A stretch of DNA of 64,000 nt from Henriciella barbarensis (lineage in GTDB: Bacteria; Pseudomonadota; Alphaproteobacteria; Caulobacterales; Hyphomonadaceae): contig NZ_QWGB01000007.1 of NCBI RefSeq assembly GCF_003576345.1, positions 124,001-188,000 of the forward strand, written 5' to 3'. Positions 17,052-25,621 of this stretch are shown here, piece by piece (the stretch's first letter is position 1; each line of letters starts with the position of its first letter). Below the pieces are notes generated by a model that had not been told where the DNA came from, made no database searches, and saw nothing but the letters and a program-made list of their open reading frames with translations. Made by a program: the position numbers and the translations under genes.

Positions 17052-18413
17052 ATGCCGACACGTTTTCTGAAAGGCGCACTTGCTGCAGCGCTCACAGCTG
17101 CTGCTGCGATGACAGCTTCAGCACAAAGCCTGATACGCGATGCGGAGATCGAGACGACGCTACGCAACTGGACCGACCCGATCCTTGAAGTGGCCGGTCT
17201 CGACCCAGACGATGTCGGCCTCTACATTATCAACGACCCCGACCTGAATGCTTTCGTGGCAAACGGCCAGCGTATTCACCTGCACACGGGGCTGCTGATC
17301 GCGGCCGATACACCTGGTCAGATCAAAGGCGTAATCGCGCACGAAACCTGCCATATTGCCTGCGGTCACAGTATTTCGCGCTCAAGAGCGGCGAATGTCG
17401 CGAGCCGACCGGCACTCATCTCCATTGGCCTCGGCGTGCTTGCAATGGCTGCAGGCGCTGGTGACGCCGGCGCTGCGCTGATCGCAAGCTCCCAGCAGTT
17501 TGCAGCACTTAACTTCTTCGTCCATACGCGCGCCGAAGAAGCGACGGCAGATGCAGCGGCCGTGTCCTATCTCGCGCAGCTTGGACAGTCACCCTCTGGT
17601 ATCGTTGACTTCTTCGACAAGTACCGCGTTCAGGAAGTGCTGTCGGAATCGCGCCGCTATCCCTACTTCCGCTCGCACCCACTCGCCTCTGACCGGATCA
17701 GGACGACGCGTGCGCTGGCTGAAGATACTGGCCTCATGGATGTCGAACCGGACGCGCAGACAATTCGCGAATTTGAGTTGATGCAGGCAAAACTGATCGG
17801 CTTCCTGGAGCCTCTTGCCCGGGTCTACCAGAAGTATCCGCGCACCGAAGATAGCGAGCCGGCCCGCTATGCCCGCGCGATCGCGGCTATGCAGTCCTCA
17901 GACATGACGTCCGCGCTGAGCGAGATCGATTCTCTGCTCGAGGAATTTCCAGAGAATCCATACTATTGGGAGCTGAAGGGGCAGGCACTGTTCGAAATGG
18001 GCCGCGCGGCTGAATCGGTTGAACCGCATGCAAAGTCACTGGAATACCTTCCCGGCCATCCGCTTCTACTGATCAATTATGGACGCTCACTCATTGCGCG
18101 GGCCGAACAGGGCGATCTGGAAGCTGGCGAAGAAGCCTTGCGCGATGCGCTGATAAGGGAACCGGACAATTCTTTCGCCTGGAACCAGCTCGCCGCCGCA
18201 TTGGAGAAGCAGGGTCGGCGCGCCGAGGCCGAACTCGCGACGGCGGAGTCCGCCTATCATATCGGCGACTATCAGCGTGCACACATCTTTGCGCGCCGGG
18301 CTATTGAAGACCTTGAGGAGGGTACGTCGGAAGCGCGGCGTGCAAATGATATCCGGAACGTCACAGACCCCGCCCTGCCGGAGAATCAGGATTACTGGCG
18401 CCGCCGCGGCTAG
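17052..18413 (+). CDS. Periplasmic M48 metalloprotease with C-terminal TPR region (BepA-like)
   Basis: The 453-residue protein has a signal peptide (cleavage near ASAQS, residue 25), then a gluzincin domain with the zinc motif H97-E98-x-x-H101 in VIAHETCHIACGH. The third ligand is E163 in AEEATADAAAVSY. Residues from about 260 onward are helical TPR-like repeats (YYWELKGQALFEMGRAAES). This is the architecture of BepA/YfgC, an outer-membrane protein quality-control protease and chaperone. A DsbA-like oxidoreductase follows, and both act in the periplasm. The HETCH variant has a cysteine inside the zinc motif, which is uncommon. Confidence 0.92.
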   Translation: MPTRFLKGALAAALTAAAAMTASAQSLIRDAEIETTLRNWTDPILEVAGLDPDDVGLYIINDPDLNAFVANGQRIHLHTGLLIAADTPGQIKGVIAHETCHIACGHSISRSRAANVASRPALISIGLGVLAMAAGAGDAGAALIASSQQFAALNFFVHTRAEEATADAAAVSYLAQLGQSPSGIVDFFDKYRVQEVLSESRRYPYFRSHPLASDRIRTTRALAEDTGLMDVEPDAQTIREFELMQAKLIGFLEPLARVYQKYPRTEDSEPARYARAIAAMQSSDMTSALSEIDSLLEEFPENPYYWELKGQALFEMGRAAESVEPHAKSLEYLPGHPLLLINYGRSLIARAEQGDLEAGEEALRDALIREPDNSFAWNQLAAALEKQGRRAEAELATAESAYHIGDYQRAHIFARRAIEDLEEGTSEARRANDIRNVTDPALPENQDYWRRRG

Positions 18414-18520
18414 ATCGACGATCACGCGATTGTCAGTAGCTGGCCTGCTTACATATTGAGACAAATGCAATGAATTGCGGGTAACGAAACGCACTGAACA
18501 GTATTGATACAGGACGAGAC

Positions 18521-19270
18521 ATGACCCTCAAACTGGCCCCGCTGGCCGCATTCTCCCTCCTTGCCTTCACGCCTGCCTGTGCCCAGCAGGACAGTGGCGC
18601 GCCGCAAAACCGCGAAGAGATCGAAGAGATCGTGCGCGACTACATTCTGGAAAATCCGGAAATCATTGAGCAGGCGATTATCAAATTGCAGCAGCGCGCA
18701 GACGCACAGGAGGCTGAAACTTCACGTCAGGCGATCGCGTCCGCCACAGCAGAGCTATACGAGAGCGAGGCCGACTATTCGGTTGGGCCGGATGATGCGC
18801 CAGTAACGATGGTTGAGTTTTTCGACTATCGCTGCGGTTACTGCAAACGCTCCATGGAGTGGACCATGAACATCCCTGAAGCCTATGACGGCAAGGTCCG
18901 GGTGATCTTCAAGGAGTTTCCGATACTTTCCCCGGAGAGCGAAAAAGCCGCCCTCGCCGCGCTCGCAGCAGGCGAACAGGGCCTCTACACCGAAATGCAC
19001 CGCGAACTCATGGAACTCGACAACTCCAGCGGCTTCACGCCGGATGAAATCGACGCTGCTGCAGAGCGCGCAGGGGTCGACGTCGCTCGCATGCGCGCCG
19101 ACATGGGCTCGGTGCGCCTTCAGAAGGTCGTTGCAGACAACAAGATGCTAGCCCGCCGCGTAGGTATCGACGGCACACCTGCATTCCTCGTCGGTGACCA
19201 GCTCGTTTCCGGTGCGAACCGGTCTGCGGTGACGCAGATGCTGGACGCCGCGGTTGCGCGCGAAAGCTAG
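18521..19270 (+). CDS. DsbA-family thiol:disulfide oxidoreductase
   Basis: The 249-residue exported protein has a signal sequence ending near ACAQQ, an N-terminal helical segment typical of the DsbA_N/Com1-like group (REEIEEIVRDYILENPEIIE), and a thioredoxin fold. The active site is C105-G-Y-C108 in FDYRCGYCKRS, with the cis-proline in IDGTPAFLVG. It would oxidise or isomerise disulfides in periplasmic proteins. Candidate clients encoded in this window are the cysteine-capped pentapeptide proteins at 27970-29319 (inference). Its end is one base from the convergent thiG stop, with no terminator space. Confidence 0.9.
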   Translation: MTLKLAPLAAFSLLAFTPACAQQDSGAPQNREEIEEIVRDYILENPEIIEQAIIKLQQRADAQEAETSRQAIASATAELYESEADYSVGPDDAPVTMVEFFDYRCGYCKRSMEWTMNIPEAYDGKVRVIFKEFPILSPESEKAALAALAAGEQGLYTEMHRELMELDNSSGFTPDEIDAAAERAGVDVARMRADMGSVRLQKVVADNKMLARRVGIDGTPAFLVGDQLVSGANRSAVTQMLDAAVARES

Positions 19271-19271
19271 G

Positions 19272-20045
19272 CTAAATCAGACCAGCGAGCGGTGAGGATG
19301 GATCAGCATAGCGTTTGCGACCCATCCGCCCCGCCAGATAGGCCTCGCGTCCGGCAATAACAGCATGCTTCATCGCGCGCGCCATGCGAACAGGATCCTT
19401 GGCCTCTGCGATGGCCGTGTTCATCAGGACGCCGTCGCAGCCAAGCTCCATTGCCATGGCCGCATCCGACGCGGTGCCAACCCCTGCGTCGACGATCACC
19501 GGCACGCGGGCCTGCTCGACGATGAGACGGATATTGAGCGGGTTCTGGATGCCGAGTCCTGACCCGATAAGAGAGCCGAGCGGCATGATCGCGCAGCAGC
19601 CTGCCTCTTCGAGTTTGCGGGCATAGACCGGGTCGTCAGAGCAATACACCATGACCTGAAAGCCATCAGCGATGAGAGCTTTCGCCGCGCTGAGCGTTTC
19701 TTCCATGTCAGGATAAAGCGTCTTCTGGTCGGAAAGCACTTCTAGCTTCACGAGATCCCAGCCGCCAGCTTCACGCGCAAGACGAAGCGTCCGAACGGCT
19801 TCGTCGGCGGTGAAGCAACCCGCCGTATTCGGCAGGTAGGTGTACCTGTCAGGTGAAACGTGATCCTGCAGCCGGTCCTCGTCCTTATTGGACAGGTTCA
19901 CGCGCCTCAGGGCGACCGTGACCATCTCCGCCCCTGCCGCTTCAGCAGCTTCAGCGTTCTGGGCGTAGGACTTGTACTTGCCGGTGCCGATGATGAGGCG
20001 CGACTGGTATTCGCGCCCGGCGATCTTGAGCGTATCGTCTGTCAT
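19272..20045 (-). CDS. thiG: Thiazole synthase
   Basis: The 257-residue TIM-barrel enzyme forms the thiamine thiazole phosphate from deoxyxylulose phosphate, dehydroglycine and ThiS thiocarboxylate. Visible signatures are the N-terminal [12 protein letters not shown], the [10 protein letters not shown] segment, and [20 protein letters not shown] followed by AIAEAKDP at the phosphate site. It follows thiS and an SRPBCC gene on the same strand, and works with ThiO (11988-13070). Confidence 0.96.
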   Translation of the reverse strand: MTDDTLKIAGREYQSRLIIGTGKYKSYAQNAEAAEAAGAEMVTVALRRVNLSNKDEDRLQDHVSPDRYTYLPNTAGCFTADEAVRTLRLAREAGGWDLVKLEVLSDQKTLYPDMEETLSAAKALIADGFQVMVYCSDDPVYARKLEEAGCCAIMPLGSLIGSGLGIQNPLNIRLIVEQARVPVIVDAGVGTASDAAMAMELGCDGVLMNTAIAEAKDPVRMARAMKHAVIAGREAYLAGRMGRKRYADPSSPLAGLI

Positions 20046-20111
20046 GGTGAGCTAGGTATGTGACAAACCGGCCCAAAGCTAGGGGGGCGGATGTCAGAAC
20101 TGGTACGCCGC

Positions 20112-20609
20112 TCAGGAAAGGCCAAACTTCGATGGATTATCCCGAATATAGGCTTCGAGCTGTGGCAGCCCCTTCTTGATGCCTGACGACATCTGCCCCG
20201 AAATGAGAGGCCCGAGAATGAAGGGTGCCTTGGCCCGGAAGCGCCAGTCCAGACGACAACCGCCCGGCGTATTCACCAGTTGATAGTCCTCGACGCATGC
20301 TTTCAGCGGAAGCGTCGATTTATCGAAGCGGAACGCCATGCGCTTATTGTCTTCCCAGGCAAAGAAGACTTCTTCGACGGCCTGCTCACCTATCCAGACC
20401 GTGCGTGTCGTGCCAACGGCGAATGGTTCGGGCGAAGTCCACTCGACTTTTGTAATCGGCAGCCACTTGGTCCAGGTATCTCCATCCAGCAGCGCTTTCC
20501 AGACGACCTCACGGGGAAATGGAAACTCATGGCGGACAAGCTTGGTCTTGGAGGCGTCTGCGATGAACTCCTCACCGACTTCCTCATGCTTCTTCAGTTT
20601 CTTCGCCAT
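20112..20609 (-). CDS. SRPBCC (START-like) family protein
   Basis: This 165-residue protein reads as a polyketide cyclase/SRPBCC fold: an early HEFPFPREVVWKALLDGDTWTKWLP strand-helix segment, a central WIGEQAVEEVFFAWEDNKRMAF strand pair and a long C-terminal helix (QMSSGIKKGLPQLEAYI). Such proteins bind hydrophobic ligands. The start at 20609 follows AAGGAGCTCGTG; the frame to 20645 is not needed. It sits between thiS and thiG on the same strand, an unusual insertion, but a role in thiamine synthesis is not implied by sequence. Confidence 0.8.
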   Translation of the reverse strand: MAKKLKKHEEVGEEFIADASKTKLVRHEFPFPREVVWKALLDGDTWTKWLPITKVEWTSPEPFAVGTTRTVWIGEQAVEEVFFAWEDNKRMAFRFDKSTLPLKACVEDYQLVNTPGGCRLDWRFRAKAPFILGPLISGQMSSGIKKGLPQLEAYIRDNPSKFGLS

Positions 20610-20683
20610 CACGAGCTCCTTGACTGTCAATGTTGGGCCTAGCACCGCGCGTTGGCAGCTAAAAGGCAGGTCCTTAGGGAAGG

Positions 20684-20884
20684 TCAGCCGCCGCCGACAA
20701 ATTGCACAATTTCGAGCCGGTCATCAGGCTGCAGCACCGTCTGATTGTGCAATGACTTCGGGACGATTTCCCGATTGCGCTCGATTGCAACGCCGCGCGG
20801 ATCATCGGTCAGCTTCGCAACAAGGTCCGAGAGAGTTGCGCCATCCTCGATCTCAAATTCATCGCCGTTCACGAACACTTTCAT
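20684..20884 (-). CDS. thiS: Sulfur carrier protein ThiS
   Basis: The 66-residue ubiquitin-like protein begins [15 protein letters not shown] and ends IVQFVGGG, giving the C-terminal Gly-Gly that is adenylated by ThiF and converted to the thiocarboxylate sulfur donor for ThiG. GAGAGGAGAGC lies upstream of the ATG at 20884; the longer frame to 20938 overlaps the aroQ upstream region and is not used. No thiF is present in the window. Confidence 0.93.
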   Translation of the reverse strand: MKVFVNGDEFEIEDGATLSDLVAKLTDDPRGVAIERNREIVPKSLHNQTVLQPDDRLEIVQFVGGG

Positions 20885-20947
20885 CTGGCGCTCTCCTCTC
20901 AGGTTCAATGGCTTGCCATGCGCGGGAAACGCGCGCAAACGGAAGCC

Positions 20948-21379
20948 ATGACCAAGCCGATTTATGTCCTTAACGGACCAAATCTCAACCTTCTGGGCAC
21001 ACGTGAACCGGAAATCTACGGGTACGATACGCTCGCAGACATCGAATCACGTCTTCGCCAGAAAGCGGGCGATCAAGCGCTAGAGTTCCGCCAGACCAAT
21101 AGCGAAGGCGAGCTGGTCGACTGGGTTCAGGAAGCGTCCCGCGAGGCGGGCTGCCTGATCCTGAATGCTGGCGCATACACACATACCTCTGTCGCGCTGC
21201 ATGATGCCTTGCGCGCTTGCACCGCTCCTCTGATTGAGGTTCACCTGTCAAACCCGGCGGCACGTGAAGCGTTTCGCCAGACAAATTATGTGGCTCCCGC
21301 AGCCGTGGCTTCGATTGCAGGGCTTGGTCCGCATGGTTATGAAGTCGCACTCGAAGCTGCGATAAGAATGAAAGCTTGA
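20948..21379 (+). CDS. aroQ: 3-dehydroquinate dehydratase, type II
   Basis: The 143-residue protein has the type II dehydroquinase signatures: [19 protein letters not shown] with the catalytic tyrosine loop, [34 protein letters not shown], and the IEVHLSN segment with the catalytic histidine. It dehydrates 3-dehydroquinate to 3-dehydroshikimate in the shikimate pathway. The start MTKPIYVLN at 20948 is set by homology. It leads the classical aroQ-accB-accC arrangement. Confidence 0.96.
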   Translation: MTKPIYVLNGPNLNLLGTREPEIYGYDTLADIESRLRQKAGDQALEFRQTNSEGELVDWVQEASREAGCLILNAGAYTHTSVALHDALRACTAPLIEVHLSNPAAREAFRQTNYVAPAAVASIAGLGPHGYEVALEAAIRMKA

Positions 21380-21393
21380 GGACACACAATCTG

Positions 21394-21873
21394 ATGAGCA
21401 CCGCAAAGAACAGCCTCGACACCGGCCTCGTCCGGGAACTCGCCGCCATCCTCCGGGATGCAGACCTTGGCGAGGTTGAAGTCGAGCACGACGGCCTTCG
21501 TATCCGGGTCAGCAAGGCAAGCCCGATGCAGGCCCCAGCACCTGTCCAGTATGCTGCAGCGCCTGCCCCGGCCGCCGCACCGGCGGCACCAGCATCGCCT
21601 GCAGCTGCGGCATCGGCTCCAGCCGCCGCGCCAGTTTCTGAAAATGCCGTCACCAGCCCAATGGTTGGGACCGTCTACCTGTCTCCAGAGCCAGGCTCGA
21701 AAGCCTTCGTCCAGGTTGGCGACAAGGTAAAGAAGGGCGACACGCTGATGCTCGTCGAGGCCATGAAGACGTTTAACCCCGTCGAGGCACCGCAGGCCGG
21801 CACGGTTAAAGAAATCATCGTGCAGGACGCCCAGCCTGTGGAGTTCGGCGAACCGCTGATCGTCATTGAGTGA
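21394..21873 (+). CDS. accB: Acetyl-CoA carboxylase biotin carboxyl carrier protein
   Basis: The 159-residue protein has an N-terminal helical region, an alanine/proline linker (about residues 45-80) and a biotinyl domain with the attachment lysine K125 in LVEAMKTFN. Biotinylated AccB carries CO2 between AccC and the carboxyltransferase. GAGGA precedes the ATG at 21394. accC begins 10 bases after its stop. Confidence 0.97.
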   Translation: MSTAKNSLDTGLVRELAAILRDADLGEVEVEHDGLRIRVSKASPMQAPAPVQYAAAPAPAAAPAAPASPAAAASAPAAAPVSENAVTSPMVGTVYLSPEPGSKAFVQVGDKVKKGDTLMLVEAMKTFNPVEAPQAGTVKEIIVQDAQPVEFGEPLIVIE

Positions 21874-21883
21874 GGCAAGCGGC

Positions 21884-23233
21884 ATGATCGAGAAAGTCCT
21901 TATCGCCAACCGGGGCGAAATCGCCCTGCGCATTCACCGGGCCTGTAAGGAAATGGGCATCGCCACTGTTGTGGTACACTCGGAAGCAGACCGGGATGCA
22001 ATGGCAGTCCGTCTCGCCGACGAGAGCGTCTGCATCGGCCCGGCACCGTCTTCCGAAAGCTATCTGAAGAAGTCACGCATTCTCGCCGCCGCAGAAATCA
22101 CGAATGCCGACGCGATCCATCCCGGTTATGGTTTTCTCTCCGAGAATGCCCAGTTCGCCGAAATGGTCGAAGCTCACGGGCTGAAGTTCATCGGACCGAA
22201 AGCGCAGCACATCCGTACAATGGGTGACAAGATCGCCGCCAAGCAGGCGATGATCGACGCCGGCGTCCCCGTCGTGCCAGGCTCCGATGGTGGCGTGAAC
22301 AGTATTGGTGACGCCAAAAAGATTGCCAAGAAGATTGGTTATCCGGTCCTGATCAAGGCTGCAGCTGGCGGCGGTGGCCGTGGTATGCGCGTTGCCAAGA
22401 CCGAAAAAGAGCTGGAGAGCGCAATCCGTGCGGCCAAGAACGAGGCCCGGTCCGCGTTTGGCGATGACGCGGTCTACCTTGAGAAATATCTCGGCACGCC
22501 GCGCCACATCGAAATCCAGGTAATCGCGGACAGCCACGGCAATGTCGCCCACCTCTGGGAGCGCGACTGCTCGCTGCAGCGCCGCCACCAGAAGGTCTTC
22601 GAGGAAGCTCCATCCCCTGCCCTTAACCAGGCCCAGCGCGAAGAGATCGGCAATATTGTCGCTCGCGCGGTCGAGAAGCTTGGCTATCTTGGCGCAGGTA
22701 CGATGGAATTCCTCTATGAGGACGGCAACTTCTACTTCATCGAAATGAATACCCGCCTGCAGGTGGAGCATCCGGTGACGGAGATGATCACGGGCATCGA
22801 CCTAGTTCGCGAACAGATCCGCATTGCCGACGGCAAGAAGCTCTCCTTCACGCAGGAAGATGTCCTGCTAGTCGGTCATGCCATCGAATGCCGGATCAAT
22901 GCCGAGCACCCGGAAACCTTCGCGCCCTCACCTGGCACGATAACTGACTTCCATGCCCCAGGCGGACCGGATGTGCGTCTCGATAGCGCGGCCTATGCCG
23001 GCTACAAGATCCCACCGAATTATGACAGCCTCATTGGCAAGCTGATCGTGCACGGCCGCACGCGCAATGAGTGCATTATGCGCCTTCGCCGCGCGCTTGA
23101 TGAGATGGTGGTTGGCGGCGTTCACACGACACTGCCGCTGCACCAGCGTCTCGTCGAAGCGCAGGATGTCGTCGACGGCAACTACGATATCCACTGGCTG
23201 GAGCGCTTCCTCGCAGCCAATTCGGCGGCCTAA
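21884..23233 (+). CDS. accC: Acetyl-CoA carboxylase biotin carboxylase subunit
   Basis: The 449-residue ATP-grasp enzyme carboxylates biotin on AccB. It shows the N-terminal [14 protein letters not shown], the glycine-rich ATP loop [13 protein letters not shown], the [20 protein letters not shown] metal-binding segment and the C-terminal biotin carboxylase domain ([12 protein letters not shown]). The start [11 protein letters not shown] at 21884 follows GAGGCAAGC. It completes the aroQ-accB-accC unit and is followed 15 bases later by aat. Confidence 0.97.
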   Translation: MIEKVLIANRGEIALRIHRACKEMGIATVVVHSEADRDAMAVRLADESVCIGPAPSSESYLKKSRILAAAEITNADAIHPGYGFLSENAQFAEMVEAHGLKFIGPKAQHIRTMGDKIAAKQAMIDAGVPVVPGSDGGVNSIGDAKKIAKKIGYPVLIKAAAGGGGRGMRVAKTEKELESAIRAAKNEARSAFGDDAVYLEKYLGTPRHIEIQVIADSHGNVAHLWERDCSLQRRHQKVFEEAPSPALNQAQREEIGNIVARAVEKLGYLGAGTMEFLYEDGNFYFIEMNTRLQVEHPVTEMITGIDLVREQIRIADGKKLSFTQEDVLLVGHAIECRINAEHPETFAPSPGTITDFHAPGGPDVRLDSAAYAGYKIPPNYDSLIGKLIVHGRTRNECIMRLRRALDEMVVGGVHTTLPLHQRLVEAQDVVDGNYDIHWLERFLAANSAA

Positions 23234-23248
23234 ACGAACGCTGGACAT

Positions 23249-23917
23249 ATGTCGGACCGGTTCAATGCGGACATGCTGCTCGACTGCTATCGGCAGGGCG
23301 TTTTCCCTATGGCTGATTCGCGCGAGGACATGAATCTGTTCCTTATCTCTCCGGAGATCAGGGGCGTTCTGCCGCTCAAGGGATTTCACGTGCCGCGGCG
23401 CTTGCGAAAGACCGTGCGAAAGGAACCTTACCGTGTGACGGTTGATCAGGCATTCTACCGTGTCATGGAAGGCTGCGCCGAAGATACACCCGACCGCCCG
23501 ACGACTTGGATCAATGTGCCCATCCAGAACCTCTACAGCTCGCTGCACAAGCGGGGTTACGCCCACTCCGTCGAGTGCTGGAATGATGAGGGAGACCTCG
23601 TCGGTGGTCTTTACGGCGTATCTCTGGGGGCAGCGTTTTTCGGCGAGAGCATGTTCTCCCGCGCAACCGACGCATCGAAGATCGCGCTTGTCCACCTCGT
23701 CGCTCGGCTGATCGAGGGTGGCTATGAGCTACTGGATGCACAGTTTCACAACCCGCATCTTGAGCAGTTCGGACTGCTTGAGATGAAGAAGGCAGACTTC
23801 ATCAAGCGCCTTGAAGCAGCTCTTTCGCACGGAGGCGACTTCTATTCGTCGGGAACGACCGGCGAGGACAGGCTATCGGGCGAAGGCTGCCTGCACCTGA
23901 TCACCCATACGTCGTAG
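23249..23917 (+). CDS. aat: Leucyl/phenylalanyl-tRNA-protein transferase
   Basis: The 222-residue protein transfers Leu or Phe from tRNA to N-terminal Lys/Arg of proteins, creating N-degrons for ClpAP. Family signatures are [48 protein letters not shown] and [13 protein letters not shown]. The C-terminal tail (about 25 residues, rich in Ser/Gly) extends across the end of the convergent DUF2155 gene, so 76 bases are shared. It is translated right after accC. Confidence 0.95.
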   Translation: MSDRFNADMLLDCYRQGVFPMADSREDMNLFLISPEIRGVLPLKGFHVPRRLRKTVRKEPYRVTVDQAFYRVMEGCAEDTPDRPTTWINVPIQNLYSSLHKRGYAHSVECWNDEGDLVGGLYGVSLGAAFFGESMFSRATDASKIALVHLVARLIEGGYELLDAQFHNPHLEQFGLLEMKKADFIKRLEAALSHGGDFYSSGTTGEDRLSGEGCLHLITHTS

Positions 23918-24447
23918 ACAGGGTGTTCGAGTGCGCTAAGGCCCGGCGTCGACGCGAACATCCAACCTGAAAAGAGCGGTCCAGCCGGTTCGTTTTCGCT
24001 CTCTGTCACCGACGGAGACTCGTCAGATGTCTCGGCAGCGCTCATTTCCGCCCGTACTTCAGACGCAAGGCGCGGCTTTGTCAACGTATTGGTCTCGACG
24101 TAGTCTGCTTCCTTGATCTGTAGAAAGGCAGCGCTCTCTGGCGGTTCTTCCGGGGGGGTCTGGAAGCAGACCTTCAGATCAATCTCGAGGACACCAAAGA
24201 CAATCGGCGCCCCGACCTCAATTTCGAAGTCAGCAGACCGGCCTGTAATCTTGTCGAGCGCCCGCAGCGTCGCCATTTGCTCCTGCGAGTAGGTCGGAGC
24301 GCTGCTCGCCTGCTCTTCTTCCTCAAACGCGTCATCCTCAGCAGCACCAGCATCGAAGGCGCCTTCTTCAAGATCCGAGTTTCCCTGCGCTGTCGCCCCG
24401 CCAAGGGTCAGCGCGGCCATGGCTGCGGTGCAGAAAAGGCGCTTCAC
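23842..24447 (-). CDS. DUF2155 family exported protein
   Basis: The 201-residue protein has a signal peptide ([21 protein letters not shown]) and an acidic linker. A DUF2155 domain follows: [19 protein letters not shown] and LDLKVCF-like strands, ending in [23 protein letters not shown] and a cysteine. Family members are common in Alphaproteobacteria next to mlaD and NDUFA12 genes; their function is unknown. It starts with a 4-base overlap of mlaD (ATGA), so the two are coupled. Its 3' end overlaps aat by 76 bases. Confidence 0.9.
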   Translation of the reverse strand: MKRLFCTAAMAALTLGGATAQGNSDLEEGAFDAGAAEDDAFEEEEQASSAPTYSQEQMATLRALDKITGRSADFEIEVGAPIVFGVLEIDLKVCFQTPPEEPPESAAFLQIKEADYVETNTLTKPRLASEVRAEMSAAETSDESPSVTESENEPAGPLFSGWMFASTPGLSALEHPVYDVWVIRCRQPSPDSLSSPVVPDE

Positions 24448-25073
24448 TCTGTTTCTCCTGCCGGTTCATCTTCGGTGTCGCTGACCGAACCATTCGATTG
24501 GGGAGAATCTGTGTTCACACCGGCATCATCTTCAGGTGAGCTCATCGTGTTGTCATAAGACCCGGATGCGGAAGAGGAGCTATCGTCTCCGCTGCCGCTC
24601 GCGAATGAAGCCATGAGCGTCAGAAGGTCGACGCTGCCCTGCGTGTACAGGATCTCGCCACAACCGCTCTCGCCGAATAGTTCCTCGCCCTGCGGGCAAG
24701 GTTCGATCTGGCCGAAACCAGAGGCTGGCTCGAGATTAATGTAGCTACCCCCCAGCAGACCCTCGGACTGTATACGGGCGGTCGTGCCATCATCGAGTGG
24801 GACGAGATCACGAGAAATAGCAAGCGTGACCAGCGCTTCTGCGCGCTCTGTATTCAGCCGGATATTGCGCACCGTACCGACTTTCACGCCGGCCATGCTG
24901 ACCTCGGTCCCGACATTGATACCTTTGGCGCTATTGAAGCGGGCCCCAAGTTCGACAGTGCCGGAAGAGGCTTCCGCGCGATCGGTGCCATTCCCTATAG
25001 CGAACCACATAAAAACTGCGGCGACACCCAGCACGGCGGCGCCAATGATCGTTTCGAGAGCGGATTCACGCAT
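24444..25073 (-). CDS. mlaD: MlaD-family lipid transport protein
   Basis: The 209-residue protein has one N-terminal membrane anchor (ETIIGAAVLGVAAVFMWFAIG) and a periplasmic MCE domain (VGTEVSMAGVKVGTVRNIRL, then DGTTARIQSEGLLGGSYINLE), as in MlaD. MlaD hexamers shuttle phospholipids between the membranes to keep outer-membrane asymmetry. The C-terminal 60 residues are Ser/Asp/Glu-rich and probably disordered. The start at 25073 overlaps the NDUFA12 gene by 8 bases. No mlaE/mlaF is adjacent. Confidence 0.9.
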   Translation of the reverse strand: MRESALETIIGAAVLGVAAVFMWFAIGNGTDRAEASSGTVELGARFNSAKGINVGTEVSMAGVKVGTVRNIRLNTERAEALVTLAISRDLVPLDDGTTARIQSEGLLGGSYINLEPASGFGQIEPCPQGEELFGESGCGEILYTQGSVDLLTLMASFASGSGDDSSSSASGSYDNTMSSPEDDAGVNTDSPQSNGSVSDTEDEPAGETE

Positions 25074-25455
25074 CTGGGGTCCAGGCCTCATAATCGGCGT
25101 CGGACTTGCGGCGGTTTCCACCTTCGCTAAGCGCGCCTTTCGGACGGTAGGCGAACAGCGTGCCCGTCATGTTGGGTTTGTGATCTCTCTCCCAACTGCG
25201 GCGGTCAAGCGGCTTTTGCGTTGGTGGTTCATCCAGCGTGTGGTGCAGCCAGCCATGCCAATCGGCGGGCACTTTGGAAGGCTCTGCAAGCCCTTTGTAA
25301 ACCACGTAACGACGGTTGCGGCGTTCGATGGAGACCTTGCGGTCTTCGTAGTACGTGTTGCCGTAATCATCGGTGCCGACATAGTTGCTGCGGCGTTTGA
25401 TGTCGAACAGGCCGCCAAGCGTGACGCCATTCCACCAGGTGAAGAGTTTGAGCAT
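25066..25455 (-). CDS. NADH:ubiquinone oxidoreductase NDUFA12-type accessory subunit
   Basis: The 129-residue protein matches the 17.2 kDa NDUFA12 accessory subunit of complex I that Alphaproteobacteria share with mitochondria: SNYVGTDDYGNTYYEDR, RNRRYVVYKG and VPADWHGWLHHTLDEPP are diagnostic. It binds the peripheral arm of complex I near the membrane. The remaining nuo genes are not in this window. It is first in the NDUFA12-mlaD-DUF2155 unit, a conserved alphaproteobacterial arrangement. Confidence 0.95.
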   Translation of the reverse strand: MLKLFTWWNGVTLGGLFDIKRRSNYVGTDDYGNTYYEDRKVSIERRNRRYVVYKGLAEPSKVPADWHGWLHHTLDEPPTQKPLDRRSWERDHKPNMTGTLFAYRPKGALSEGGNRRKSDADYEAWTPDA

Positions 25456-25621
25456 GTCGCGATCCTGAAACTTCTGTGCGCAATCTGGAATATGGAGCAG
25501 GTCCTGCGGCGAATCCAGTTATGGATCGGCTCACAATATAAGTAACGGGCCGTCAAGCCTTCTGCATCACCCACCAGGGTATGAAGACGACCGGCCGACA
25601 CCGATGCGAAAGAAAGACGAT

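Noticed and set aside
25604-25621. Six extra residues at the start of the NrdJ-like protein
   Set aside because: The upstream ATG has no ribosome binding site, while GAAAGACGAT precedes the ATG at 25622; kept only as an alternative.
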